This document shows positions 12,605 through 24,560 of a DNA stretch of 64,000 bases, in pieces. Location of the stretch: positions 1 to 64,000 of the forward strand of contig JADNRX010000276.1 in assembly GCA_015501595.1 (NCBI GenBank), in the 5' to 3' direction. Made by a program: the position numbers and the translations under genes. Positions within the stretch are counted from its first letter, which is position 1. Each line of letters begins with the position of its first letter. Below the pieces are notes generated by a model. It searched no databases and was not told where the DNA came from. It was given only the letters and a program-made list of their open reading frames with translations. This stretch comes from Hymenopellis radicata. Lineage: Eukaryota > Basidiomycota > Agaricomycetes > Agaricales > Physalacriaceae.

Positions 12605-13853
12605 CTAATATTGGATAGGCCAAGTAGAGACGTCCCAAGGCGAAGAAGCGGTGTCATAAGAAGGAGGAGAAAAAGAGGACGAGGATTCATATTGAGTCTG
12701 GTAGAACTCATACCCGCCATATCCAGAAGGATCATACATGGCGTCGAGGGTGGTGTCAACGGTGTCGATGGGAACATAATCCGGGAACGGGTTCATGGCG
12801 TCGACGGAGAAGAGGTGCCCGCCGGCATAGTATGAGGCATCAAGCATAGCCGCTTCGTTGTACGAGACGTAAGTGCCATCAGCGCTATACGGCGCGTACT
12901 GCGCAGCGATGTATTCCTGCTAGAACACAATATTAGCACACCTTTGCGCGAGCTGCATGACGAAAGTAGTACTCACCTCGGGAACAAGTGGGTTCGTAAA
13001 CACAGGCTCAGACTCTGGCTCTGTCGAGGATTGGTCCACGAGCGAGCAAGTGTACGACGACGGGGATGTGGATGGGGTAGTGACCGGAGAAGGTGCCGCA
13101 GGAGCTTGCACCTGGGAAGTGCTCGGCTTCGCCACTACCACCGCCGCCGCGGCCTTCTTCTTTGTAGTCCTGCGCTTTTTCTTGGGCGCCGCCGGAATGG
13201 GTGGGAGCTCATTCTTAATGAACTCCTCCAACGCGGCCCCCGTAAGACCCGCAGAGTAGCGCTCCGCGATTACAAGGCTCCGATTAAGATCAGCCTCCGT
13301 CTTCCTGTTGGACTCCCGCTTGCACTTTTCGCGACGCGTCGGGCGGTAGATGTAATCCGGATACTGCTCGAGGTGGATGCGCTTCCGCTCTGCCGCCATA
13401 TCCTGGAAGGGTTTCTTTTTCTCCGGCGGAAGGGCTTTCCACACGTGTCCCGCCATGCGCGAGATGTGGCGGTAGTCGTGCTCGCCGATGTTCTTGGCCG
13501 CTTTCGCGATGAAATCGGAGCGGAAGAGGATGAACGAATTGGGTGGCCGCTTCACTTGGGTCTCGTCATCGCGGCGACGTCGTGGGCCCAGAACAGATGG
13601 CGGGGCAGGGTCGTTGGGGGCGGGAGAGCCTCGGGCCGAACTGGCGGGGACAGGGTAGAATCCGAATCGGGAGTGATGGGCGTGGTGAATGTGAGGGGAG
13701 TGTTAACGGTAAAGGTAAAGGTGTAGGGCTGATTGAGGGGAAAATCTGAGCGAATGCCTTCTGGATGATACGATATTAGCTGCAATGGAGCGCGTAATAA
13801 GGGAGAATATCACTTACGGGCATCGGAATACTGGGGAGGGACGCTGGGGGCAT
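12605..13853 (-). CDS. HMG-box (MATA_HMG-type) transcription factor
   Basis: The HMG box begins VKRPPNSFILFRSDF and continues through ISRMAGHVWKALPPEKKKPF to EQYPDYIYRP, typical of fungal MATA_HMG/Ste11-like sequence-specific factors. A Lys-rich nuclear signal (PKKKRRTTKKK), an Ala/Pro/Ser/Thr linker and a Tyr/Asp-rich tail encoded after an intron (about 12919-12976) follow. Exon 1 starts at ATG 13853 (MPPASLPSIPMP) and a second exon leads to AAMTRP. There the frame does not join the box: one base is missing beside GGG at 13558-13560, and restoring it gives TRPxVKRPPNSF. The box tyrosines and basic residues are intact. It probably regulates mating or fruiting genes in the nucleus; the target is not visible. 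Confidence 0.85.
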
Positions 13854-14577
13854 CTTTGAGCGGGGGAGAAAAGCGAGGGAACGAGGAATGCCAGGTGTAA
13901 CAGCCAGGCTTTATAGCCAGCGTCATCCTCGGCATTTCAGAGGGCGCCAGAGGCGCCAGACGTTGACTGGAAGTCCGCCCTTCGCTAATAGCACGTCGAG
14001 GCGATTTGCTTCCATATTGGGACTGGTGAACGCTGATGTGAAAGTGCAGAGGGATGTGTCAGCAGGGTGGTCTCCGGAAAATGATGGCGCTTACCATCCG
14101 GAGAAGATCCTCCACGAGGTTCAGAAGGGTCCAAGTCGCGCTGTGATAATAAAAAAGAGCCGCCTCTAATCAGAATATCTCGACGGTGGCATGACTTTCG
14201 GATCTTGGTTGAGCACCCCAAATCATGGTGGCCTCGTCTTGTTCGCTGGGACGACCATAAGGATACATCCAGGCGGTGCTCGTCGCCAGAGCCAGAAAGA
14301 GAAGAAGAGCGGCATCATCATTTAGGACTGTCACAACGACAGCATCCGAGCCTTGCGCGTCATTCAACAGGTGCGACGTCGCACACTACCAAACATGGTT
14401 GAAGAGGAATACGAGCCTTGTTTCAAATTCTAGAAGACCACCGCCGCAGAAGCTCGAACAATGGCGATGGACGTGGATAAGACATTTGCTCAATGCGGGT
14501 TCGTGATATCGATTAAAAGCTGTCATGGGAAGCGCTGCAAAAAAAACACAGAAGTTGATCAACGATGAAAATACTTA
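13854..14577. other. intergenic
   Basis: Short overlapping open frames only, with no domain. It contains the promoter side of the HMG-box gene and the 3' flank of the GT25-like gene. Confidence 0.4.
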
Positions 14578-15804
14578 TCACGGTCCGAACACGCCATTCA
14601 CTAGCACATCCCTCCATCGACTCCCTTTACCCGAACTTACATCACTACCCCCTATTTTACGCTGTATGACCACGCTTGGAACAAGAGAATAGCTCTTCAC
14701 GCGGTTGCTGCGAATGAGCCATGCGAAAGCCTGGTCGATCGCCCTTGAGTACGCGAAGGGCGGGTGTACGAGATGTAGGAATAGACGGCGTGCGCCAGTC
14801 CGAGAGAGCGCGTAGGCGTGGGTACATTTTGGGTTTCTGGATGGATGCAAAGCGCTGCCACTTTCAGGGGACGCGATAGCAGGGTAGTAAGACTCGTTTG
14901 ACCAACAGTGACCTGAGAGATCCAATTCAGAGATATGTTTAACGGAACAACGTGCATCAAACCTAGGAAAACCATGTCCCAATCTTGTGGCAACGCGCTC
15001 CATACGCGACCAAGGCGATCCCGAATGTCCCGCTCCATGTCAACATCGTCCTCGATGACGAAACCGACGTTGTGGTCCTGGGAATGAGCGATTCGCTTAA
15101 TGACGGAAAGATGTGAATCCCAACAGGCGATTCGGGCAGGACTGAGAATTTTGTGTTCCGATACATTAGAGTAGAATGGCGCCACGGTGAAGTCTCTTTG
15201 GGCGGCAAGGACAGGCAAACCATCAAGACGATCTGGTACAGGCATATCCCAGAACGAGCGCTGAGCGGTATGGAGGGACACGTTACTGAGGGCGAGACTG
15301 TCGATGTTGGAGGGCCATTTGAAAGGAAAGCGCGTTGAGCTGGTGTCAGCGATTGTCGTGTTACTGGGATACTGCATGCGAACGGCACGAACTTGCTGAA
15401 GGATAGCAGTGATTCTCTTGTCAGAAGAATCAGTTGCTGCGACATATTCCAGGTCCAAACCGAGAGCTCTTCGCAGATGTTCCATTTCTGCATGACGATC
15501 GTCGCGCCGAGGAAGGGAGACTACAAACGTTGTGGAGATTCGACCAGATAAACGGGCGGTTTGCGAAAAAGGCGAGTTTCCAGTGCATCGCGCCTATGCG
15601 CTTGGAGCAGCACAATAACAGAATGGCGATGACGATCAGAAAGAAAAAGGAGAGAAGTCGCCTAGAAGGCAGGAACGGACGTGGTCTGTATGTGCTGGGA
15701 GATGGCAGGTATTTCTCAGAACGAATCCGAGGCATGTTTTGTATAAATTGGTCACGTCGTGGTAAGCGGACAGAGTGGTATAAGGAAGAGGAAGGCATTA
15801 CCAT
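14578..15804 (-). CDS. GT25-like glycosyltransferase, type II membrane
   Basis: The N-terminus has one hydrophobic anchor (LLSFFFLIVIAILLL) after a basic stretch, as in Golgi type II transferases. The catalytic part starts VVSLPRRDDRHAEMEHL, the GT25 (LPS-type) entry motif. It contains the metal-binding triad region VGFVIEDDVDME and ends, after an intron near 14936-14900, with CTHAYALSRTGARRLF and FAYSRAIDQAFAWLI. It should transfer a sugar (often galactose in this family) in the secretory pathway. Between the anchor and VVSLPRR (15485-15620) the frame changes. Either a short intron, one extra base, or two missing bases (giving ANRPPVYLVESPQRFVVS) would explain it. Start 15804 is the first ATG; 15735 is an alternative. 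Confidence 0.8.
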
Positions 15805-17540
15805 TTTGGGTCAGATGCGCCACGTTGAGGTAGATGTAAATTACCAGAAGTAATTTAGCCTGGTAAATTACAGCTGAAGTGGAAAAGGCAGATAAATCAG
15901 AGTAAAACAGGTATTTCGGTAGGGGGTAGTGGCGAGAATTCCGAGGCTGGGAGGATCATAACTGACGGATAGTTTGGAGGGTGGTCGGGCGCTCCATTGG
16001 CTGCATGGACAAGTGTCACCCGACGGACTATTGTAAGGTATTGCGCGGACGCTCATCGATATCCTCACCTCCGGGTCACCTTTCGCTGCTTGGCTGGCCA
16101 GAAAAAGTATTGCCCATTGAGGTGGATGGAAATGTGAATTTACTTGTAATTCACAGCTAATCTACGTGCTGATCAGCGGTAATTTGCGAGAGCTTCCGGG
16201 GGTACTCCAAGCTTCTGTTAATCTCCCGTAATTTACAACGGTAAATCTGGGCCACTTCGTGCACGGTATCTCTTTTTCCTTATTGCAGGAATACAAACCA
16301 GGCTAACAATAGGTGCTCGTTATCAGTAGCACGAGTCCTATTGACGAGATGGTGTGTGGGAAGCGCCACACAAGGGCGTAAGGGAATATGCAATGGCCGG
16401 GGACAGCGTTAACTCTCGTCTTCCCGTGTCGTCGCGGTGCAACGCTCTGGTACGCGCTAATTCGTATACGGATCTCTCCGCGCGACTAACGAGATCGTTT
16501 TACATTCCAGAGATATTTTGAGAGTCCGTGTGGAGTTAAATCATGGCGTGCCCAACGACGGCACAGGTGTCTATTTCAGTGCTTGGATTTGGTGTTCAAA
16601 AGTACAGGATGCGAATTTGATGGATCGAGAGGGGACCCTCATCTGGTGCCCGAATGGAATCATATCATATTGCATGCATATGAGAACATGAAAGTGTATA
16701 GCGAAGAAATCCGCGGTGCCTTTACCGGTTCTACACACACAAATCAGCACGCAGTACGAGCTGCATTACTAGAAAATACACACCTTGGTGAACCCAATGG
16801 CAGCCGACTTTTCACGGAAACACTGACGGCAAAGGTCGAGGCCGTACTTGCGGATTAAACCCGCCTGGTGGGCGCAGAGCCGGCTGGCAATCCAAATCCA
16901 ATGAGCCCTCGCCCTCTCATCTACATCGAGAGCACTGACCATTGACGGCTGCCCTTTCCGTATTTTCTGGGGCGCGAGAACCAAACGGCGTCGTGGGTCA
17001 TTTTGTATGGATTTTCGTGTGTTTGGAGACTGTAACAGTTGAGGTTGAGACGGCGGAGCGATAGAGAGGCTAGACAAGACGCACTGGGCCCAACGAGTTT
17101 ACGCACTTGCACAGCGAACAGAGGAGGTGATAATTCTGATCGCTTAGGTAAACTTGGTACTATACATGCGTCTGGTTTAGGTTTAAACTCCGACATGCCG
17201 ATGCGGCAATGCGTGGCGCTGAGCCTCAGTTCGTGGCCTGAAAATGAGAAGATGCTATTGAAATCGGTGCAGAGCCTTGTCAAGCGGCATGTCAGACATT
17301 GTCAGTTGTCTGTGATTATCAACTAGCTCGAATCCAAATGGCAAGGGAGTCTCTGCTTCGTATACAACGACATCAATCCTATCAAATGTCAACTCGACAC
17401 GAGGGAACAGGTGCTGAGCACGTTCCCCAAAATTCCATAGGTTGCGACACGTAGATGACCAAAGATACAAGTGATATCCGAGCATAAATCTAACTAAAAA
17501 CCTACTGATATGTCGTTAAAGACGTAGAATGAGAGAACCA
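15805..17540. other. gene-poor region with short palindromes
   Basis: Open frames at 16583-16858 (plus) and 17485-16769 (minus) have no recognisable domain. The first half carries several copies of the 9-mer GTAAATTAC or its complement GTAATTTAC (see the finding). A gene on the minus strand (17485 to 16770) is possible but unproven. Confidence 0.4.
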
Positions 17541-19722
17541 TTAATGCCTTCTATGCGGACTACTCCTCCTCGACCGATGCCTGTCGCGCGACCTCGATCT
17601 GCGACGCTCCCTAGACCTGTCGCGCGAGCTACGATGACGAGACGACCGCTCGCGCGACCTCGACCTATCACGAGGTCCGCGTTCCCGAGATCTCGACCTG
17701 TCACGACGGTGGGTCTTTGACCTCTCACGCGAGCGACTGCGTGATCTATCTCGCGGTCGATGATGCCGGTCTCGATCCCGTTCACGTTCACGGTCGCGGT
17801 CACGGTAGTCGCGCGACCTGGTAGACTTTTCTCGGGGTACTCGCTCGTCCTGTACTTCTCCCGTGGGTAATCACTTGTCTTGCGCTTCTCGCGTGGGTAG
17901 TCGTCACTCTTCTCGCGAGGATAATCACGCGGCCTCTCGCGGTCCCGCGTCTTTTCACGAGAGCGCCTTCTCATCTTTTCCGGAGTCCCTGCTTTGTACG
18001 TCCGTGATTTCACGCTGCCAGAGGTGTGATGAGGTTTGGGCAAATTATACCCTACGTCTGGGGAGTGATGCGTCGTCCCACGGAGTTCAGATTGAAGACT
18101 CGGTGGCCCCGAAGGAGGGAATATATTAATCAAGGGAATAGTGGGTGGGAGTGGCGGAGACATGTGTTGTGTCATCATAGGCGGGATGCCTCGTGCCGGA
18201 ATCATCTGGGGGACGCCTTGCTCAGGTATCATCGCCATTGCTGGCCTTGGCGACGGTCTGAGGTGGGGGAGTGTCTCGACTTGGGCGGTGACGGCCTCTG
18301 TCGTTCTCTGCGATGCGCCACGATGGATGGAAGAGGCGCTCTGGACGGTGGATAGTCGTCCGTGAGCAAAGACATTACAGAGCTGCTGCCGCCGTATTTC
18401 GGACGAAGGTTCTTGGGATATCGCGTTGAAATGTTGTGATTTAGTTCACTGCGTTCTGATGGCATGTAGAATGATGGCGCTACAGAGGAGGGTGCGGTCT
18501 TTGAAGCGCATTAGAAACGATATATGTACGAGATATGAAGAAAGCTCACTTTGGGCTTGTGGCTAACGGGACGTCGAGGGACTGGCTGTATTCGCGGGCG
18601 AATGGTCCCAGCAATGCTTCCGAGACGTATAAAGCTGAGAATCGACCCGCCGCCACCACTGCGCCGATGGGCATCTCTGATCGTTTTCTATGAATACGGC
18701 ATTTAGCTAAACGTGGCGCGTGATCGCGTTTACACTGACCTCCACGTCCTTCAACAGCTGTCTCGCGTTCTCATTCCATTCGTCCGGCTTTTGACGGCCC
18801 TTTGTGAGTTTCTTGAGGACAGGCGCCACGGTGAAGAGCCTAATGCACGACAAACTTAGTGATGCGGTTCAAAAACGAATGACTCGAACATACTCTGCCC
18901 ACCGGGCGTCGAGCGACACTACACGCGACCCCAAGGACCGTCTGTGTAGGTGTATCTGATCTGATGCATGGCGCAGGAAACCGTGTCCTTCCACAATCTT
19001 AGATTCCTCATCCATATGCCTCAGCTTGGGAAACCGACGCCGATTTTTCCTTGTACGTCCAAGCGAAGCTGTAGAACGCTTTCGGTTCCTCAGCCGACCG
19101 CTCGATCCTGGAGCCACAAGCGGCTCGTGGAGCATGCCAAATTGGCTGGGGGCATAATCAGTGCCGTGATGGTCGATGGGTGGTGGCTCCTCTGGTGGCG
19201 GCTCGGATCTCCCCATCCCAACGCGCGAAATCTCGATTTGTGAGGCTCTGGTTCGGGCATCTCTGAGGGCGGAACATCAACAGCATACGGTCTAATATGC
19301 GGCAGCTCCGCCTCCACTTGGTCGACAGGCGCGCGCTTTGCTCGCCCCCACCTGAACGCTCGGAATCGAGATTTGGCTGGCGCCGCTGGCTGATGCGTAT
19401 CATCAAAGTCGTCCGGAGCCAGAAAAGGCGGCGGCTCTTGTTCCGCTACATCAAGTGGCTCGCGCTTTCTCCGTTTCAGCTTTAGCTTCCCCAAACGTGA
19501 TTTCGACGGCTCGGCTGGCTGCTGCTCCTCGTCGTAAAGGCCACTTGGGCTCATTCCACCGTCCACCGCCGGTTCCTGCGTCATGAGCGCGCGCTTTCCC
19601 CACTCTATCTTGAACTTTGGCATCTTGAATCGTGAATTGGATGGCCCAGCCTGTGGTGGAGGGTCGTCAATAGGAGCAGGCGGTTCTCTGCTCCATAGTC
19701 GTGAAAGAGGTGGAGGAGTCAT
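17541..19722 (-). CDS. disordered protein with KSRFR repeats and C-terminal RS domain
   Basis: Starting at ATG 19722, the N-terminus has four imperfect repeats built around SRFKMPKF, SRLGKLKL, KSRFRAFRWG and KSRFRALGWG, separated by Pro/Glu linkers. Small central exons follow (for example TKGRQKPDEWNENARQLL, about 18842-18740). The C-terminus is a Pro/Met-rich stretch, YPREK repeats and a long Arg-Ser/Arg-Asp tract ending HRSRRSSPHRRH at 17541. RS tracts usually mark splicing or RNA-processing factors that gather in nuclear speckles; no RNA-binding domain is seen here. The reading frame breaks three times, each by one missing base at a G/C run: 19211-19214, 18265-18269 and 17834-17837. Read literally, the RS tract is lost and a Gly/Val/Ala-rich tail ends at 17516. 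Confidence 0.65.
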
Positions 19723-20307
19723 AACGTCGTAATCGTGAAGCAAATATGAAGAGGAAATAAACAAGAGCAAGGAGGGCACATGGCATCACAAGAACCCTGG
19801 TAACGGCATCTCCTTCATTACCGCCCATATAGTATTGACAAGGACATCAGCTAGCGATATCTGCTCCGCTGGCAAGTGTAGAATCAAGTTGGCAAGGCGC
19901 AGTGATGGCTCAAATGCATGTGCCAAGCTCGGCAACTAAAAGTGGTTAAACCGGCATAACCCTTTTTAACTCGGTCGCGTGGGCACTGCGCGCCTTTTCA
20001 GCGTGTCTCTGGACTGTGGAAGGCTAGACGCGTACGCAGAGTGCGCGCCGAACAAAACATTCTAATCGGAATTATGTTGCCCACACTCTGCCGTCATCTC
20101 TTTGATATCCAGCTGGTCATGCTCCTCGGACGTGTGAGGAATATCTATATAGTTCGGTTTTCTTATCTCGCGGATAGCCTATCTCTTTTCCTTGTACTAT
20201 CATGGCCACTCGCGCGAATTCTGTACCCCACCCAACGCTAGTCCAGGTGTGCCATCTTGCTTTTTCCTCAGGACGATGAATAACCTCGTTTATAGGTTGA
20301 TCCCTTC
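19723..20307. other. divergent promoter region
   Basis: This stretch lies between the RS-rich gene (minus) and the formamidase gene (plus). No domain-bearing frame is present. Confidence 0.4.
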
Positions 20308-22524
20308 ATGTATGGACGTTGTTCCGTGCGGAACGACGCGCTGACTGTTCCGATAGCCCCGCAGATCAGCAAAAAGGCCTCCACAACCGTTGGCAGTACG
20401 TCGGTACTATACGCATTCAGAGCCAGGCTTGACACGCGACGTTCGTCAGCCCTGATATCCCCGCTTACGCCACAGTGAAGCCCGGAGAGGTCTTCAAAGT
20501 TGAATGTGTTGGTCTGTGGGGAACCAAAATCCCTGTTCTGTTTCACTAAATCGACCTGAAGATTGGACTGGGGCTCAGATTGGTAACAACGATAGTAGGC
20601 TCAGTGATCATAGAGTGAGATGAAAGGTTAAATGACCCGCCATAGACAGCGACGACATTAAGACCGTAGACCTAACAAAGGTCCATAACCTTTCGGGTCC
20701 CATCGCTGTGGAAGGTGCCGAACCAGGCGACTGCCTCGTCGTTGACATTCTTGATGGTAAGTAGCTTAAGGTTCCTATATCCAGTAACGACACAGATTCC
20801 AACTATCACTCCAGTGACGCCTTTTGAGAAAATGCCATGGGGCTACACCGCAAGTCCTCGACGCAGATCACAAGAACCTGGATGCTAACCCAATCCCAGG
20901 GTATATTCGAGCTCGAGAACGGCGGAGGCCTGTTCGGTTTGGCCTGTCCTAATCCCCATCACACAGTTCACTAACACAACGGCCCAACAGCCCGCGAATT
21001 CAAGAGTCGAGCCGCCAAGGCAATCTGGGACTTCAAAGGTTCACCTCACTCCCGTGAATTTGACTGAACTCTAAAACGTACTACGCAGGAATCTACGCGA
21101 CATCTCGTCATATCCCCGGCGTCCGCTTCGCGGGGGTATCGCACCCAGGACTCATTGGCACGGCCCCGTCAGCGGAGCTGCTCGCGACGTGGAACACACG
21201 GGAGTGCGGCTTGATCGACGCCCACCCTAACGCAGTTCCTCCCGTCGCGTTTGCGCCCAACCCCACTGGGGCGTATGTTGGCCAGGATCTCGATGCTGAC
21301 GTCCGAGCGCGGATCGCGAGTCAGGGCGCGCGCACCATCCCAGGACGGGAGCACGGCGGCAACTGTGATGTGGGTGCCATCTTCAATAATTGCGCCGCAG
21401 GAAAATCCATGATTATGATTAGATCAAGAACTTGTCTCGTGGTTCTAGGTGCTACTTTCCCGTTTTCATGCCAGGCGCAAATCTCTCTGTGGGGGATTTG
21501 CATTTTTCTCAAGGAGATGTGAGCCGCTTTCCGTTTCCGCAGGGTTGTATACTACTGACGTGGGGTACTACTAGGGTGAATTGTCTTTCTGTGGTGCTAT
21601 AGAGATGGCAGGCATCATCACATTCAGTACGAGCATCATTAAGGGAGGCGTGGAGAAGTTCGCACTGAAGCAGCCAATCTTTGTGGTGCGTCTTGTCAAA
21701 TGTCGATCTTGGATAGACATCGCTCATTTTTTTACCACGTCTGCAGCCGTCTCCGATTGATCCACTGTATTCGCAAAAGGTCAGCTGGTGATTTTCTTGA
21801 TCTTCGTTGTCATGTCATCTCTCGCTAGTTGATTTTTGAAGGGATCAGCGTGGACTACCGTAAGAGGCTGCCGTCGGGCGTCGATTTCATGCGCTTATTT
21901 TTCTTCAGATGGTGATGGCACGCAGTACAATATGGACGCGTAAGAACGGTTCAGTTCGCATCTAAGCTCAGAATTTGACAAGTATGTATTCAGCACCGTT
22001 GCGTACAAGCAGGCCGCACTGAACGCAATCGCATACCTTCAGAAGGTCAGTCTTTATATGTCTGTCCTCTGTGCTGATACATTTACCATGCGCAGGTCGG
22101 ATACAGTAAGTGACAAGACCGATCTGTCGCAGTCGTTCCTTCTCTGACATTCCGAATGATTGGCCTAGCTCGTGAACAAGCCTGTACGTCCAAAACCATT
22201 TTGAACTGCGGGCCGCCTAATTGTAAGAATTGGCAGATCTACTCTTGTCCGCTGCTCCAATCGAGAGCCATGTCGGGCGGTGGTGGTATGTCTTGAGCTG
22301 GGTCGGTACTATCGTTCGAGCTGAGCTCCAAAACAGGATTCCCCGAATGCCTGCGTAACTTTGGCACTTCCTACTGGGATATTCGAGCATGTACGTCTTC
22401 TATTGAGTCTCCTTTCGCAATATGTAGATCGCTCATGATGCCGTAGGATATTCTGCCCAAGCCTGAAGGTTTGACGAAGCATGACTTCGGACAGTGCGCC
22501 ATCAGAAGCGATGGAGTAGTTTGA
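20308..22524 (+). CDS. formamidase (FmdA/AmdA family)
   Basis: About a dozen exons rebuild an acetamidase/formamidase (PF03069): GLHNRWHPDIPAYATVKPGE, DWTGAQIGNNDNSDDIKTVD, VHNLSGPIAVEGAEPGD, PFEKMPWGYT, GIFELENGGGLF, HIPGVRFAGVSHPGLIGTAP, TIPGREHGGNCD, IKNLSRGSRCYFPVFMPGAN, GELSFCGAIEMAGIITF and a tail ending GQCAIRSDGVV. It hydrolyses formamide or short amides to ammonia and the acid, feeding nitrogen use in the cytosol. The intron at 20850-20899 starts with GC instead of GT. At 22275-22277 a GGG run seems one base short: restoring it gives HVGAVVD before the next intron, as expected for the family. The first exon is not resolved; ATG 20308 is provisional, and homology begins near 20352. 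Confidence 0.85.
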
Positions 22525-23879
22525 ACGTCTGATATCCGCAGTAGTAAACAATTTTGTAATTTTGCGCCCTGTATGAACTGTTCGAATATTACGCCACACA
22601 TCGCTGAAAAATTTCCCTCCGGTGAAACAGAACCTAATATCATTACAGGCAAACGATAAATAAGGCAGGCAAACTCTGCGCCAACTGGAGGTACGCAATA
22701 CTATACGGGTGAGGAGAGAGTCTCTCCCTCCGAGTTGGACTGAGGGATACAGCGTCTGCATCAACCCATTCAACGGAGCTAAATAAAGACAACAATAATT
22801 TGTCGGTAGAGTATATACTTACAACAAGATGCGCCATAGAAAACTCATGTGAGTTGAAACATGCACCATTGCTTTCGAATAGTTGTTAGTGTTCTACAAT
22901 GAGGCCAAAACTTGGCCCGTCGTCTTAAGCCCCAAATCTTCATGGATGCTGACATATCGGCATAGATCGGCTCTGCCAGAAAATCAGCCAGACGAGACCA
23001 TCGTGAGAGTGGGTAGAGTCGTCCAGCTACAGAATGGACAGGAAGAATCTTGACGCCACCGCGCCTGTATGCCAAGGTCGGACGTTAATTGTTGATGCCG
23101 CCGACGTCGCTTAGCTATCTCCATCGAAGACAAAGGCTTCCAGCTGTACCCGGCGAATGGACACACAAGCCTGGGACTTTCGAAGTTGCGCCCTGACCCA
23201 GCCACGCAGAACAATAGGGTGGAATCAAGGGAAGACAGCTGGCCCCAGCCGGAGACTCAGATGAACTGGGTGCTCGGTGCGTATCGATAGCAAGTTGAGA
23301 CTGTTGGCGTAGTTCGTGGTGGCGCAAAAGACAAAGAGCCCCTAGGCCTAATTGGGACAGTCGTTCACGATCACGTGCCAGCTTTAGTGACCAAATCGGC
23401 GGAATCAGAATTTCCTTGACGTCTACAGCTCTTACCATCATCATGAATTCGGGATCCTATGTCGCGGAGTCACCTAGAGTGGCTTTACGGGATGCTCGCG
23501 TCTCTCAACGACCACGCCTGCGCGCGGCAAACTGCATCTCCTGCTCAACTGTGAAGCGAACAAGCAACAAAGACGCCACTGAATTTGACTGAAATGCAGT
23601 GCAGGGCTGCGACTTACACGAGGACTCCATTATCGCTTCTTCTGATCAATGGGAACTCGGCTGACCTTTGTTCGACTGTTTATCCCCGAATAGCAGACAA
23701 TAACAGGACCACACTTTACAGCTACTATAAAGCTGCGAGAACGGGCGTCTCCCCTCTTTCTTTACTGCCCCCACCATCGACACAAAGGTCGCTGATCATT
23801 CCTCTCCTCCCGCCCTCCTTCGGCTCAAGGTTCTGGCCTCTACTACAGGAACTGACCGTCCACAATGAAGGATTGTGGC
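22525..23879. other. no gene assigned
   Basis: Overlapping open frames on the minus strand (23444 to 22309) are broken by stops and show no known domain. It may be a decayed gene. The plus-strand open frame 23585-23932 runs into the hairpin array and has no protein features. Confidence 0.35.
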
Positions 23880-24560
23880 GCCAACGCCCGTCAACGAGGA
23901 TGACAGCCAGGACGAAACCTGGCTGTCTATGAGAAGACATGTACGTGTTTCCTCGTCGTTCTTCTCTCTGATAGCAACTGATCATTGGCTAGTCATTGAA
24001 TTGTCTTGCTCATAAAATAAAGGACTGAGCTTAGGAAACGGTGGCGACAAAACGCGCCGCCGAGGACGACAGCCAGGACAAGACCTGGCTTCTTTGGGCA
24101 GACAAGTTCGTGTGTCCTCGCTGTTCTTCCCTCTTTCGTTGCCTGATCGTCGACTAGTCATTGAATTGTCTTACTTATAAATATGAACCCCGAGGATAGT
24201 GTGCCGACAAGCTGTTCACCGCGTACGATGACAGCCAGGACGCCCGAGACTGTTATGAGCAGACAAGTTCGCGACGCCTTGCTCTTCGTCGTCTGTCGCT
24301 GATCATCGCTTGCAGAAGATGTCTATAAGAGAACAATGAATAAGAAAACAAGTACGTCGCCACACCTACGTTCATTGTCCACTGCTGATCATCGTCTCCA
24401 GAAAATGTCTTCTCATCATAAGAACGCAACAAGGAAATTGGTGACAGCCAGGGCGAAACCTGGCTGTTTGTGAGAAGACGAGTCCGCTTTCCCTACTCTA
24501 CACTCATTACTTGCTCCTGACCACCGCCTACAGGATACTGTCTTCTCACATATATAACAA
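23880..24560 (+). repeat. tandem array of hairpin units, candidate structured ncRNA
   Basis: Four hairpin-bearing units start with GACAGCCAGG at 23902, 24068, 24230 and 24443, and a fifth partial unit lies at about 24345-24420. In units 1 and 4 the 10-mer is followed by a six-base loop (ACGAAA or GCGAAA) and its complement CCTGGCTGTC/T. In unit 2 a shorter stem remains (AGCCAGG/CCTGGCT). After the hairpin each unit has a second strand (TATGAGAAGACA, GTGAGAAGAC or TTATGAGCAGACA) that pairs with a partner 60-75 bases later (TGTCTTGCTCATA, GTCTTCTCAC, TGTCTATAA). The enclosed segment starts with GTACGT or GTTCGT, has CTGATC or CTGACC, and ends in AG, so it also resembles a small intron. AT-rich TATAAA-like boxes follow units 1-4. 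Function and strand are inferred. Confidence 0.55.

Noticed and set aside
12944..13726. 260-codon plus-strand open frame
   Set aside because: Antisense to the HMG-box gene, whose domain is clear on the minus strand.
23902..24479. CRISPR array
   Set aside because: The repeats contain long imperfect hairpins with 160-210-base spacing and no unique spacers of even length; this is a eukaryotic nuclear region.
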